The notes beneath the pieces were generated by a model. It was given only the letters and a program-made list of their open reading frames with translations, was not told where the DNA came from and did not search any database. A program made the translations under genes and the position numbers. From Anastrepha obliqua (Eukaryota; Arthropoda; Insecta; Diptera; Tephritidae), in the NCBI RefSeq assembly GCF_027943255.1, contig NC_072892.1:123521792-123585791 (forward strand): DNA of 64,000 nt. Direction: 5' to 3'. Positions 47,101 to 55,215 of this stretch are shown one piece after another (within the stretch, counting starts at the first letter, position 1; every line of letters begins with the position of its first letter).

Positions 47101-47273
47101 ATATTACACGCAACTGATTCTACTTTAAATGGCTTATTTGGTAGTGGATTTCTTATCCTAGTTGATTGAATATAGTTCTTATTGGATCCTGTGTCAATAA
47201 GAAAATCCAATTGGTCCCCACGCCTTGTTGTAAATTCGTAATACGGAAGTGAGGACGGCGTTAGTCTAAAAAA
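44142..47273 (-). CDS. pol: Errantivirus Pol polyprotein (protease, RT, RNase H, integrase)
   Basis: An uninterrupted frame, about 1040 codons, open from 47273 just after the frameshift site. Residues are counted from 47210. Order: aspartic protease DFLIDTGSNKN (catalytic DTG, about residue 6); reverse transcriptase with VIDLKSGFHQIPL (motif A) and YVYIDDVIIFG (YIDD, about residue 317); RNase H with TTDASDFAIGAVLSQ and ITDHQPLTYALS (about 470-560); integrase zinc region with HLRAH...CTVC (about 725-765); and core with IDIF, VIDNEPSL and QANGQVERFHS (the D,D35E triad, about 790-880). Together these copy the RNA and insert the cDNA. There is no ATG near the start: Pol should be made by -1 frameshifting from Gag. 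Confidence 0.95.
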   Translation of the reverse strand, partial: FFRLTPSSLPYYEFTTRRGDQLDFLIDTGSNKNYIQSTRIRNPLPNKPFKVESVACNIEITHHTFIDIFGPNIEKIKFFILPPLNSFHGIIGNDTLRKLKAIIDTEKGTMTIFPGIVIPLKQRISQQVNNVKLEIPHLPEEHQRKINNIIAKCPKLFSDPDEKLTYTTLVKGEIRTINDNPVYSKPYPYPMALKAEIEKQVEELLDNGIIRKSKSPYNSPVWIVNKKPDASGERKYRMVIDYRKLNSITIPDKYPIPEINEVLANLGNNKLFTVIDLKSGFHQIPLRKSDIEKTAFSVNNGKYEFLRLPFGLKNAPATFQRALDDILRQHIGVRCYVYIDDVIIFGRNEEEHLENLEMVFKTLESANMKVQLSKCEFAKQEVEFLGYVISSEGIKTNPKKVEAVAKFPIPRTLKELRSFLGMSGYYRRFIRDYSKIAKPLTTLLRGEAGNTSKRNSRKLEINLNKEAIESFNKIKNALISRDIILAHPNFEKDFELTTDASDFAIGAVLSQENRPITFISRTLNKTEESYATNEKEMLSIIWSLNNLRSYLYGSKKVKIITDHQPLTYALSHKNANSKMKRWKAILEEYNHELLYKPGKSNVVADALSRILNQVNSLTPTTHSDESSGHDLIPCTEAPVNAFKNQIFLEEADTASYQFKIVFPTMHRHVIKEPQFNEQNILALLKRYLNPSVINGIHTNERTMGLIQNIYPLHFRNFKCRYTQKIVEDIVNEQEQEEIILREHLRAHRNDKENKIQILEKSYFPGMMNKIKRLVANCTVCKESKYERHPNQPKLAATPLPTFPGHTIHIDIFLTEGKRVMTALDKFTKYAVTKMLNSRSIEDVRRPLREILFSFGVPKVVVIDNEPSLNSNSIMFMMRDELAIEVYATPPYKSQANGQVERFHSTLTEIMRCIKENGGHRNFEELLERAVSEYNHSVHSVTEKRPVDLFFCRNVTFTPEDIERTRQNNLEKIAQKQRKDIDYHNKNKQENKIYLPGQVIFVKKNRRLGTKLSKPYSKEIVKEDRNSTLVTERGQIIHKSRIRN

Positions 47274-48694
47274 TTAATTAGGTCTACTTCGGAGTGGTTT
47301 TGTTCGCTAGTATTCAAATTGCTTTGCCCTTCTGGAGCTCCGATTACATGCTGCATTGCTTCGTAGTAGTCGTCATGTGAATTACCGTAATAACTCTGAT
47401 TTGAGTTTGGCTCTGTAGGATAATTGGTTACATTTTGTGACACTGCATTTGCGTGAAAAGTACGTTGCATTTTATTCGGAGGGCGAATATATTGAGAAGA
47501 TAGTGGACGTTTCTGCGGTTGAGTGTTTTGATTAGAACTTGGCCTATTTTGGTAGTTAATTTGTCTAGAGTGTAGAGAAGAATCTACATCCATTGCGACT
47601 GGTGGTTTTGGGGGTAAGTTGGAGCGATTGTTGAATCCTTGGTTTAATTGTTGTTGGGGGCGTATTCCAAAGTTGTTGTTAGACTGATAATTATAATTTG
47701 GTCTACTATTATAATACGTTGGATTACCCTGGTTCGGTTGCGTCCGGGGTGTCGTGTTAAATGGCCTATTGTTGTAATTGTTTACTTGTCTCGGAGGATA
47801 GTTATACCGTTGCGGGGATACCGCATATGTAAGTTCAGGATAAAAAGGGCGGTTGTTTGACATATTTTGCCGTGGAGGTCGCGGCGGCGGTTGATTTAAT
47901 GATCTATGCACGTTATGTGCATGGTTCATACGAAAGGACATGTTGTCTAATTTTTGACAGAGATGAAGGGCTTGAGGCAAGGTTGTAGGTTCACGGATGC
48001 TAAGGAGTCGCGGTAAGTCGCCATTTAGTCCCCTGATGAATGTATCGAGAGCTTTCTCCCGATATGAGTTCGTCATCGTCCTTATGGACTCATCGCCAAG
48101 ATCCAAGCATGAGATCTTGTCTAAAATAAGCGAAAGGTGTTGGTAAACTTTTTGGTAAAAAGTTGCAATGTCATCTTGTCGTTGAGCCAAGGTGGTCAAT
48201 TGGTACTCAAGTGTACCAATATCTCTCTTATCCGAATAATGCATCATTAAGCATTTGCGGATTTGAGCCCAGTCTAACGGAGTACTGTAGGACTCCAAAG
48301 CGGTGTCAGCATCGCCGACGATTTTATGACGTATAATGTGTAGGATGGAAAAATATTTAGGAGTGTCTTTCAAAGTTTCGTATGCTCTTAAGATCCTGTC
48401 CACACTTTTCCGCCAGGAGCTAAATTCCCCTGGTTTACCTGAAAATTCCCGTAGACATTTGACCATGTCGGGAATCCTGTCTATTTCGTGCATATTTCCT
48501 ACATTTAAAGCTATATTACAGTCCTGTCCACTAAACTCAGTAATGTTTGGTGTATTTAATCTGTCGAGCACTTCTCGCACTATTGTTTCGACAACAGTAG
48601 TGTTAATGGAAGAGGATGGTTTTGTCTGATTGCTACCGTAATCAAGCCGGAGCTGGCTCAGTTGCTCTACTAACTGTTCAGCAGATTCTGTCAT
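47261..48694 (-). CDS. gag: Errantivirus Gag
   Basis: A 477-codon frame from ATG at 48694, stop at 47261-47263. The N-terminal half is helical and capsid-like, with PDMVKCLREFSGKPGEFSSW and FIRGLNGDLPRLLSIREPTT, blocks found in capsids of gypsy-group elements. From about residue 270 the protein is rich in Asn, Gln, Pro and Arg (for example PPPRPPRQN), with no CCHC zinc knuckle. Absence of the knuckle is usual in errantiviruses, where basic low-complexity sequence is thought to bind RNA. Gag assembles the particle in which Pol copies the genome. It overlaps Pol in the -1 frame. Confidence 0.93.
   Translation of the reverse strand: MTESAEQLVEQLSQLRLDYGSNQTKPSSSINTTVVETIVREVLDRLNTPNITEFSGQDCNIALNVGNMHEIDRIPDMVKCLREFSGKPGEFSSWRKSVDRILRAYETLKDTPKYFSILHIIRHKIVGDADTALESYSTPLDWAQIRKCLMMHYSDKRDIGTLEYQLTTLAQRQDDIATFYQKVYQHLSLILDKISCLDLGDESIRTMTNSYREKALDTFIRGLNGDLPRLLSIREPTTLPQALHLCQKLDNMSFRMNHAHNVHRSLNQPPPRPPRQNMSNNRPFYPELTYAVSPQRYNYPPRQVNNYNNRPFNTTPRTQPNQGNPTYYNSRPNYNYQSNNNFGIRPQQQLNQGFNNRSNLPPKPPVAMDVDSSLHSRQINYQNRPSSNQNTQPQKRPLSSQYIRPPNKMQRTFHANAVSQNVTNYPTEPNSNQSYYGNSHDDYYEAMQHVIGAPEGQSNLNTSEQNHSEVDLINFLD
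47267..47273 (-). promoter_or_regulatory. Gag-Pol -1 frameshift heptamer T TTT TTA
   Basis: In the Gag frame the last codons are AAT TTT TTA GAC TAA, containing TTTTTTA in the phase required for a -1 slip (X XXY YYZ). A -1 shift enters the Pol frame, which is closed just upstream by TAA at 47274-47276. The same heptamer drives frameshifting in HIV-1. A downstream stimulatory structure was not assessed. Confidence 0.8.
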
Positions 48695-49408
48695 TTTTTT
48701 TTTTTTTTGTTCTCTTTAGCTCCAAGTAAAATTGATCACCTACGAAATTTTTCACTAATAAAAAAATCTATTTTTTCCTTTTCTCAGGATTTTTATGAAA
48801 TATTCTTTTCAAAAATATTAATTTTCTTACTTTCCGCAAATTTTACAAATATATAATTTTTCCACTTTTTTCTCTTTTTTTAAAAAAATATCAGTTTTTC
48901 TTAAATTTTATAAAAAATATTTTCCTTTTCCCAGGATTTTTACGAAATATTCTTTTTCAAAAATATTAATTTTCTTACTTTCCGCAAATTTTACAAATAT
49001 ATAATTTTTCCAAAAATATCAGTTTTTCCTCAAATTTTATGGAAATATTTTTTCACTCTTACAAATGTTAATTTTTTAGTTTCCTCAAAGTTTAAAAATT
49101 TTTTCACTCTTTAATTCTTTTTCAAATTTTCACTAATTTTTTTTCACAATATTTTTTTTTTATAATTAAGAAATAATATATCTTAAAAGTAATCTCACGT
49201 TAGGGTCCAGCGCTGCATGTGGATGTTTGTTGGATGCTTCAGTATTCTCCTTTTTCCTGTGGTACTCGGGTCCTTCGGCGTCACTTGTTGTCCCACTTGT
49301 CTCTTGCGAATTGTCGCTTTTACTTCACTTTATTTTTTCTAGCTTAATCACGACGTTTCGCGTAGCCGTACTTTTTATTTTTCGGGCTTTTATTACTTTT
49401 CGCGCGCG
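48695..49408 (-). other. Errantivirus 5' untranslated leader
   Basis: About 715 bp between the primer binding site and gag. The gag-proximal 450 bp are extremely AT-rich and contain a tandem duplication. The LTR-proximal part is more balanced and holds a splice-donor candidate. In gypsy the equivalent region carries the Su(Hw) insulator; no clear TGCATA array was seen here. Confidence 0.7.
48777..49011 (-). repeat. Tandem duplication in the errantivirus leader
   Basis: An 86-88 bp block starting CCTTTTCTCAGGATTTTT at 48777 recurs at 48924 with about three differences, at a period near 147 bp. Both copies contain ATTAATTTTCTTACTTTCCG and AAATTTTACAAATATATAAT. Confidence 0.88.
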
Positions 49409-49426
49409 GTCCCTGCTCGGGCGCCA
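49409..49426 (-). other. Primer binding site, tRNA-Lys type
   Basis: The minus strand reads TGGCGCCCGAGCAGGGAC directly at the end of the 5' LTR. It differs at one position from the lysine-3 tRNA site TGGCGCCCGAACAGGGAC used by HIV-1. A host tRNA-Lys would prime minus-strand cDNA synthesis here. Confidence 0.85.
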
Positions 49427-49737
49427 GTTAATTTTTCATTTGTTAATTTGAGTTTTTTAAAAAACTTGCGTGGACAGGAGTCCACGTCTTTACAGTTTAT
49501 TGTTCACTAAAAAACTAAATTTACAAAATATTCTTACTTCTATATTACAACTAGAATTTAGCCAGGTCACGTTGCATCAGCATGTGCTGGGAAAATTCGT
49601 AAGTTTGGGAAATGCACGGTCAGCGCTTTAGTCTTGCGCGTGTGGTGTCGTCTACCCGTGAGACTCAACTTTGTGATATGTTCACAATATGATACATGAT
49701 ATTATATTATGTGCCATGAACATGTGTCATGGTAACA
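49426..49737 (-). repeat. 5' LTR of the errantivirus
   Basis: 312 bp, identical by eye to the left LTR. It carries the promoter for the element's RNA; no clear TATA box was assigned. Confidence 0.95.
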
Positions 49738-49741
49738 TATA

Positions 49742-50039
49742 TAGTTGGTAATTATATTTTATTGAATATAGTAAATTAGTTGAACTTAAGTAGGCATACA
49801 ACAAAGGTAGATGAACTATTATTTTCTTATATTAAAATTTTGGAAATTATTTTTTGCGGTGGCCAACAGCGAAGTGTTCACATACAGTCAATATCTCATA
49901 AGTCGAATCGCAATTAATCGATGAAAATGTTCGACTTATGAAAACTTCGAGCTATAGAATATTATTTTTTTTTTTAAAGAAACTCCTAAATTATGAATAC
50001 ATTTAACAATTAGAAACCAACTTAATTCTAAGCAGAACA
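49742..50039. other. AT-rich spacer
   Basis: Remaining SINE tail, then AT-rich sequence; nothing recognised. Confidence 0.4.
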
Positions 50040-50790
50040 AAGGCGCTACTGCGATGAAGAATTGATTCTGGACTTTGTATTTACGGACATCGTACTGAGG
50101 AAAATATTCAACCATTTAATGAAGCTGCTCCTGCTAAGAATTGAAAGATATACCTCACAGAGCTTAGCGCAACAAAGTAATGCTACTACCCAAGCTTCTG
50201 CATTGCAGAAACAAAGTCTTAATTGTACAGGTAAACTCAGCCATTTAAGAAGAAGCTTAATTCTGTCGCAAAACAAAACAGGTCTGTACTTATATGGGTT
50301 TCCGATGTTCAAGTAAACGAAATTGCCAATGAATTGGCCAGCCGTGGATGAGCGACTCCACCCTCAAAGGCCAGAACCAATAATCTGAATCAGTTCCACA
50401 GGGATCATAAATTAGATCAGCGATTATGTATGCAATTTACATAAAGAGCGATGGTCCGGTCTAGAACGCTGAAGAACTGCAAATTGATGGTCGGTTTTAT
50501 TACAGGACACAACATATGGGGTCAGCATTCGTTCTCTAAAATTGCAGGATATTTACAGATTTGCCAAAAAATCTGGAAAATTCTCACAGGACTAACTACT
50601 TTAGTCTTTGTCTCTATTCTTTCCTATCTTTTTCTCTGATACTTTCATCCTTACCACCTTGACTATATACCCTCTTTCCAGAGCTCTAAATACAATGGGC
50701 GTTTTAGCCTGAGTGTTTAAGGAGCCACAAAATTTCTTGGTGCTCCTTGGCTCGACCTATTCAAATTTCAAATTTCAATTTCAATTCAAA
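50040..50790 (+). pseudogene. LINE remnant, family 2: RNase H end and 3' region
   Basis: An RNase H remnant with LNCTGKLSHLRRSLILSQN, then VQVNEIANELASRG-like codons near 50305-50345 and PEPIICISSTGIIN; then AELQIDGRFYYRTQHMGS in a mixed frame. The 3' part (TCTCTATTCTTTCCTATC to GCTCGACCTATTCAAATTTC) is the reverse complement of 59465-59640. This is the same LINE family as 59455-60830, in opposite orientation. Confidence 0.78.
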
Positions 50791-50859
50791 CTCAGCTAAG
50801 CAGCTATGCAACAATCTAAAAACAGCCGCAAACCGTTCTTCATATCAAGTTGCGTTGAT

Positions 50860-51665
50860 CTAATTCACAAACTTAACGTCAGATCAGACGCAGTATCAAC
50901 ACCAATTCTAATTTTTCATGACAGGCTTGAATCAAAAAAGCTTTCTATAACGGATTTGCTAAGATTTTCCAAATAGTCCGCCTCCTCTAAAGAATACGTT
51001 CAACATTTCTTTGAAACCTTGTTCTTTGACAAAAACAAATGCGACCTTATTTATACAGACGGGTATAAAACAGACACCAGTAACTCGTTGTAGTTACAAA
51101 TTAGCTTGCGTTACATTCTCAGTCGGTACTTTGCTATTTACAGCCAAAGCAGCTTGAAACGATACTTGAAATTTCCGACAAAGGCGGAAAGCTCGTCATT
51201 TGCAGCGATAGTAAGCATCTCGATTAATCACCGAAATCCGAAATAATATGATATTAAACAAAAATGTGATAAGGATCACGTGGGTTCTGGGTTATGTCGG
51301 AATACAGGGCAACGACTACCAAAGAAGCTCCTCAAGAACGCCTACACTTTAGGGGACATTTTGCCAACAAAGATACGCGGAAAATTATACAACAATCTCT
51401 TCAGGAAATATACAATAGTCTATGGAGCACCAGTACCAACAGCACAATCCTACTGGCATCAAACTATTATATATTATACATACACAATTCTCAGAGCCCA
51501 TAGATATTGGCATGCCTTCGAATTGGTCACACTGTCGGCCACTCAATTTCACATCCTAAATGGCACAGCCTACCAGTCTGCCTTTCTGCTAGTCCAACAA
51601 ATACATGGCAACACACACTCGATACCTTCCCAGGATGGGAAGATATTAGAACTGGTCATTTCCAT
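50860..51665 (+). pseudogene. LINE remnant: RNase H and C-terminal region, second family
   Basis: CDLIYTDGYKTDTSNSL (51041-51090, first RNase H Asp), then LVICSDSKHLD-type codons near 51190 and ITWVLGYVGIQGNDY (51275-51320). RLRIGHTVGHSISHPKWHSL (51510-51570) is the C-terminal block that precedes the zinc region in I-type LINEs. The remnant ends where the TGTGACGGG element begins. Confidence 0.72.
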
Positions 51666-52945
51666 TGTGACGGGTGTGACCGTGTTACTGACATTTTTCG
51701 TTATAATTTTAGAATTTAAAACTGTTACTTAAATTAAAGGACACTAATCCCTGCCATGTGAATATTAAAGTTGTTTGATACCAAGTACATACTGAAAATT
51801 TATCATTTCCGACCATAGCTGCCATTTGAAGACTGTGACGGGTGTGACCTTACATATTTAAGCTTTCAACAAAACTTTATAATATATTACTTTCATTGAA
51901 GTTTTTGTAAAATTTCCCAAAGAATGCGTATAGAAATGTTGGAGGAGCACATTGTTTGAAGTCTTTCTGGTTGTATGTCATACTTACTTTTCTAAAAAAT
52001 TCATATTTTTCTTTAAAGAAAAAGCGTAAAAAAAGGGACGGGTGCGACCACTCTATGTGACGGGTGTGACCTAGTATGAAAATTCAAAAATTTTGCTGAA
52101 CTAAAATTTTTTTTTTATTGAATCCAATTATGAATAAAAACACATAAAATAACATTTCATTTGTTTATTCGCTATCATTGACATCACAATACTCTAGAGT
52201 CTAGACCTGTATTTTTCAAGGAAATTTGTTTAAATTCAGATAAATACGAATAGGAAGCATATACAGAGACCGCATCTGCTCTTTTAAAGGCATGCGTTTT
52301 TTGAAGGTTCTTTACCATTTTAACGCTTTCCCATATTTCGTTTAAGAAAGAACTATTCTGATCGATGTCGTCTTTTGATGCGTAAAAAACATTGATCTTA
52401 TTCAATTTGTGTTTTGCAACAAGATATTTGAAACAGTCCAGCGGTGTTTTCATAATACATTCTCTAGCTTTAATGGCTGTTCATAATGCTATTTTTACTG
52501 TTGCCCCTATACCATCTGCTGCGCCTTTACCATGGCCTGTAGCGAAAAAATTCCATGTTACTTCTAACCCAAAATCCTTAGGAGCATGACATATGTTGAA
52601 AATGTTGTACCTATTTTTAAATTGGGATGCACAACCATCTGAAAAAATGTGTACAACTTTCAAATCAACCTTTTCCTTAAGGTCACTTGTAATCATTTTT
52701 AAGAATGCCCACTTTCTGGTTTTCGAAGCCATTAAAAAAACAAGCACTTCGCGTTTATGTGACGGGTGTGACCAAGTATTTTATATTACTGAATAGCCAA
52801 AACGCGAAAAAAAAATTAGTAAAATGTCACCAAACTATTTACTACGCATACTTTGTTATCATTGCAAAGTATCAAGTGATTATATTATAATGTACAGTAA
52901 AAATTTAATTGAACTTTTTCAATTTTTAGTGGGACGGGTGTGACC
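51666..52945 (-). mobile_element. Unassigned element with repeated TGTGACGGGTGTGACC motif
   Basis: Copies of TGTGACGGGTGTGACC or close variants lie at 51666-51681, 51834-51849, 52036-52049 (GGACGGGTGCGACC), 52056-52071, 52758-52773 and 52931-52945, all in the same direction. Four are left and two right of a decayed transposase-like frame, or the rightmost pair brackets its 5' end. The repeats look like subterminal binding sites of a DNA transposon, but no inverted ends or target duplication were found, so the outer limits are those of the first and last motif. Confidence 0.55.
52184..52784 (-). pseudogene. Transposase-like protein remnant with SDGCASQFKN motif
   Basis: One minus frame of about 200 codons, interrupted by a single TGA at 52481-52483. 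It contains HKREVLVFLMASK, then VDLKVVHIFSDGCASQFKNR (52655-52600), WNFFATGHGKGAADGIGATV (52555-52495), and after the stop CFKYLVAKHKLNKINVFYAS. Proteins with SDGxxSQxKN followed by FFATSHGKGxxDGIGGTVKR are repetitive in many insect and cnidarian genomes. I believe they are transposase-like, with the SDG and DGIG aspartates as candidate catalytic residues, but I cannot name the superfamily. One copy of the TGTGACGGG motif (52758-52773) falls inside the frame's start. Confidence 0.6.
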
Positions 52946-52949
52946 GAAA

Positions 52950-54147
52950 ATTTTAAAGTTTTAAAAAATCAATAAAAGTTTTATTTTACAATGTATCATG
53001 TCAAAACTTTGAAAGAATGGAAGCAATAGCATATTATATTCAAATATAACGGGGTTTTGTCAATAGTCATAAAGGAAGAACAAGAAAATGTAAAATAAAG
53101 ACACATCGTAAAAAGAATGTGAACTCACTTTTCAGTATAGGCGAAGTTCACAGTGCTGCCAAACTTATTAAACTTAAGGCAAAAATATAGTTTTTGATTT
53201 TCCCATATATATTATTCTCTGGCAGACATTATTTGATTGAATTTAACTAAAAACAAGTAAATTAATTTTTTTCTGCATAGGGCCGTTTTAGGTGGAATTT
53301 ATCACCTGAAATTTATCTTAATCTTAAACTTTCAAATCTACTCAACAGGACAAATGATAATTACTTTATAATTACTCTAAATTAAAAAACCCTAAGCTGA
53401 AGACCCGAGCAGCCAGTGCTTATTTCGTAAGTGCAATAGGTATTATCAATTGTTACTCTTTCAAAAAACTAAATAAATAACATTTCGTTCTACATGCATG
53501 TAAAAATTAAAATTAACCAAAATAATGGAAAATTAGTGAGCAAAAACCTAATTTTTTTCGAGTTTTCAGTAAAAAAAAAATTCTAATTAGTTCGAACAAG
53601 TGACCATGAGGTTCGATTCCAAGCCTCCAATAAATCTATTCTTATTAGTTCAAGTCCCTATAGTGATCATCACTGATGGGCTCATTCGCTTGTAAATATG
53701 TTTAAACTCAAACTTCTGAAATAATCATCATTGAAAGATTGGTGAATAATTTTCTCCACTGAACCCTCACCATCATTTTTCAATCTATCCCAATCGAAAT
53801 CCGCTGAGTTAGTGCTTATGTATGCGTATTTAGTAATGTCGGAAAATGTGTCTACAATTCGATAGCCGACACTCGTTGGGTCGAAATTTCTTTTCGATAT
53901 CGAACTCACGACGATACTGTTTTGGCTTCTATATTTCGATATCGATATTTATATTTTGATTTTGGCGTGAAAACCCCTTCAATTAATAGAAGAAGGACAA
54001 GAGACGGGTCAAATTCTATGGAGTTGCGAGAGTTATGGTAAGTTAAATGAATATTATAGAAATAAACAGTTCTAAATGAAATTAAATTAAGTGAGACTAC
54101 CCTCTAATCCTGAGACTACCAGCAACACTGGAAATATTATTATAACT
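52950..54147. other. AT-rich interval, nothing recognised
   Basis: No supported gene. A TTTCGATATCGATATTTATA palindromic AT tract lies near 53934. Confidence 0.35.
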
Positions 54148-54221
54148 GAAATTATTGATATAGAGATGAATATATTCAGACAGAGAGAGAAATTATTGAT
54201 ATAGAGATGAATATACTCAGA
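54148..54221 (+). repeat. Short tandem duplication, 41-bp period
   Basis: GAAATTATTGATATAGAGAT plus GAATATATTCAGA at 54148-54180 recurs at 54189-54221 with one difference. Confidence 0.85.
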
Positions 54222-54599
54222 TACACAGAGACTCAAAATGACGGGAAGAAAAACACAAATTGATTCGTATACACGGAAGCACAGAGCATTGTTTCACTTA
54301 GCAAGTAAGCCTGGTGCTTTTAAGCTGTGAATAATTTTACGTTAGTAAGAGCTGGGAAAACAAGAGTATTAGTTTTTTTTTATTAATTTTATGGAAGTGA
54401 ATGCAAACAGCTGACCAGCACAAGGACTAGCATATGAAGATGTGGGATGATAAAAGTATTTCAAAAGATCCGCCCTGATGTTGTTTAGAAAAAGCATATA
54501 AGCATTCAGATTCTTTCAGGTCTCATTATTTTTATCCAAAATACGGCTCTTAATAATTATATGTGTAAATTTAAATCATTTAAATATCATCATGAACTG

Positions 54600-54925
54600 G
54601 CCGCCGTAGCCGAATGAGTTGGTGCGTGACTACCAGTCGGAATTCAGAGAGAACGTGGGTTCGAATCTCGATGAAACACAAAAAATAAAGAAAAAGTTTT
54701 TTCTAACAGGGGTCGCCGCTCGGCAGGCAATGACAAACCTCCGAGTGTATTTTTTCCATGAAAAGCTCCTCATAAAAAATATCTGCCGTTCGAAGTCGGC
54801 TTGAAACTGTAGGTCCCTCCATTTGAGGAACAACATCAAGACGGACACCGCCAATAAGAGGAGGTTTTTCGGCCAAACACCTACAAAGGATGAACTCGCC
54901 AATATACCTATATATATATATGAGG
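54600..54925 (+). repeat. tRNA-derived SINE, full-length copy
   Basis: The head GCCGCCGTAGCCGAATGAGT has an A box (TAGCCGAATGAGTTGG) and a B box (GGGTTCGAATCTC, 54658-54670), the internal pol III promoter. The body has GGTCGCCGCTCGGCAGGCAA, CTCCGAGTGTATTT, ATCTGCCGTTCGAAGTCGGC, GTAGGTCCCTCC and CGGCCAAACACC. The tail is a TATATATA run at 54906-54922. This is the reference for the three other partial copies in the window. Confidence 0.92.
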
Positions 54926-54954
54926 TGCAGGTTTACAGCTAAAGTCCATCAAGC

Positions 54955-55215
54955 AATCGCCGTCGATTTATCAATACCTAATTGTTAATAACGTTCATAT
55001 ATCGGTATGAAGAACGTCCAGATTTTGGTCTTTGGTCTGCCAGTCCTTTTTCAATCCTCGCTATAACCAGTTTCTTGAAATTTTTTCACCAACCTTTTAA
55101 TTGTCGAGTCATTCGAATGATTCTTTGCACCAAAAAAATCACAAAGAATTGTTGTAATTATTGTCATTTAGGCGATACTTTTGAAAAAACCTTTAGCAAG
55201 ATAATCAAATAGGGA
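54955..55215 (-). pseudogene. mariner-like transposase N-terminal fragment
   Basis: The minus strand reads FGAKNHSNDSTIKRLVKKFQ followed by ETGYSED, a stop, and KRTGRPKTKIW (55125-55010). This is the HTH and GRPK-type linker seen in mariner-like transposases. No catalytic domain follows. It lies immediately downstream of the SINE tail. Confidence 0.65.

Larger units (their letters stand above)
42314..49737 (-). mobile_element. Errantivirus (gypsy-group LTR retrotransposon), 7424 bp
   Basis: A complete-looking insertion on the minus strand: two 312-bp LTRs identical by eye, 4-bp target duplication TATA (42310-42313 and 49738-49741), lysine-type primer binding site, gag, pol and an env-like frame. 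Errantiviruses are insect endogenous retroviruses of the Metaviridae. The TATA target fits the 17.6/297 branch, which prefers TATA-rich sites. LTR identity indicates a recent insertion. Env is interrupted, so an infectious cycle from this copy is unlikely, but gag and pol appear intact. Confidence 0.95.

Noticed and set aside
47648..48629. Plus-strand frames of 70 and 97 codons
   Set aside because: They are antisense to gag.
53600..53640. Possible tRNA B box (GGTTCGATTCC)
   Set aside because: No A box at the right distance and no cloverleaf.
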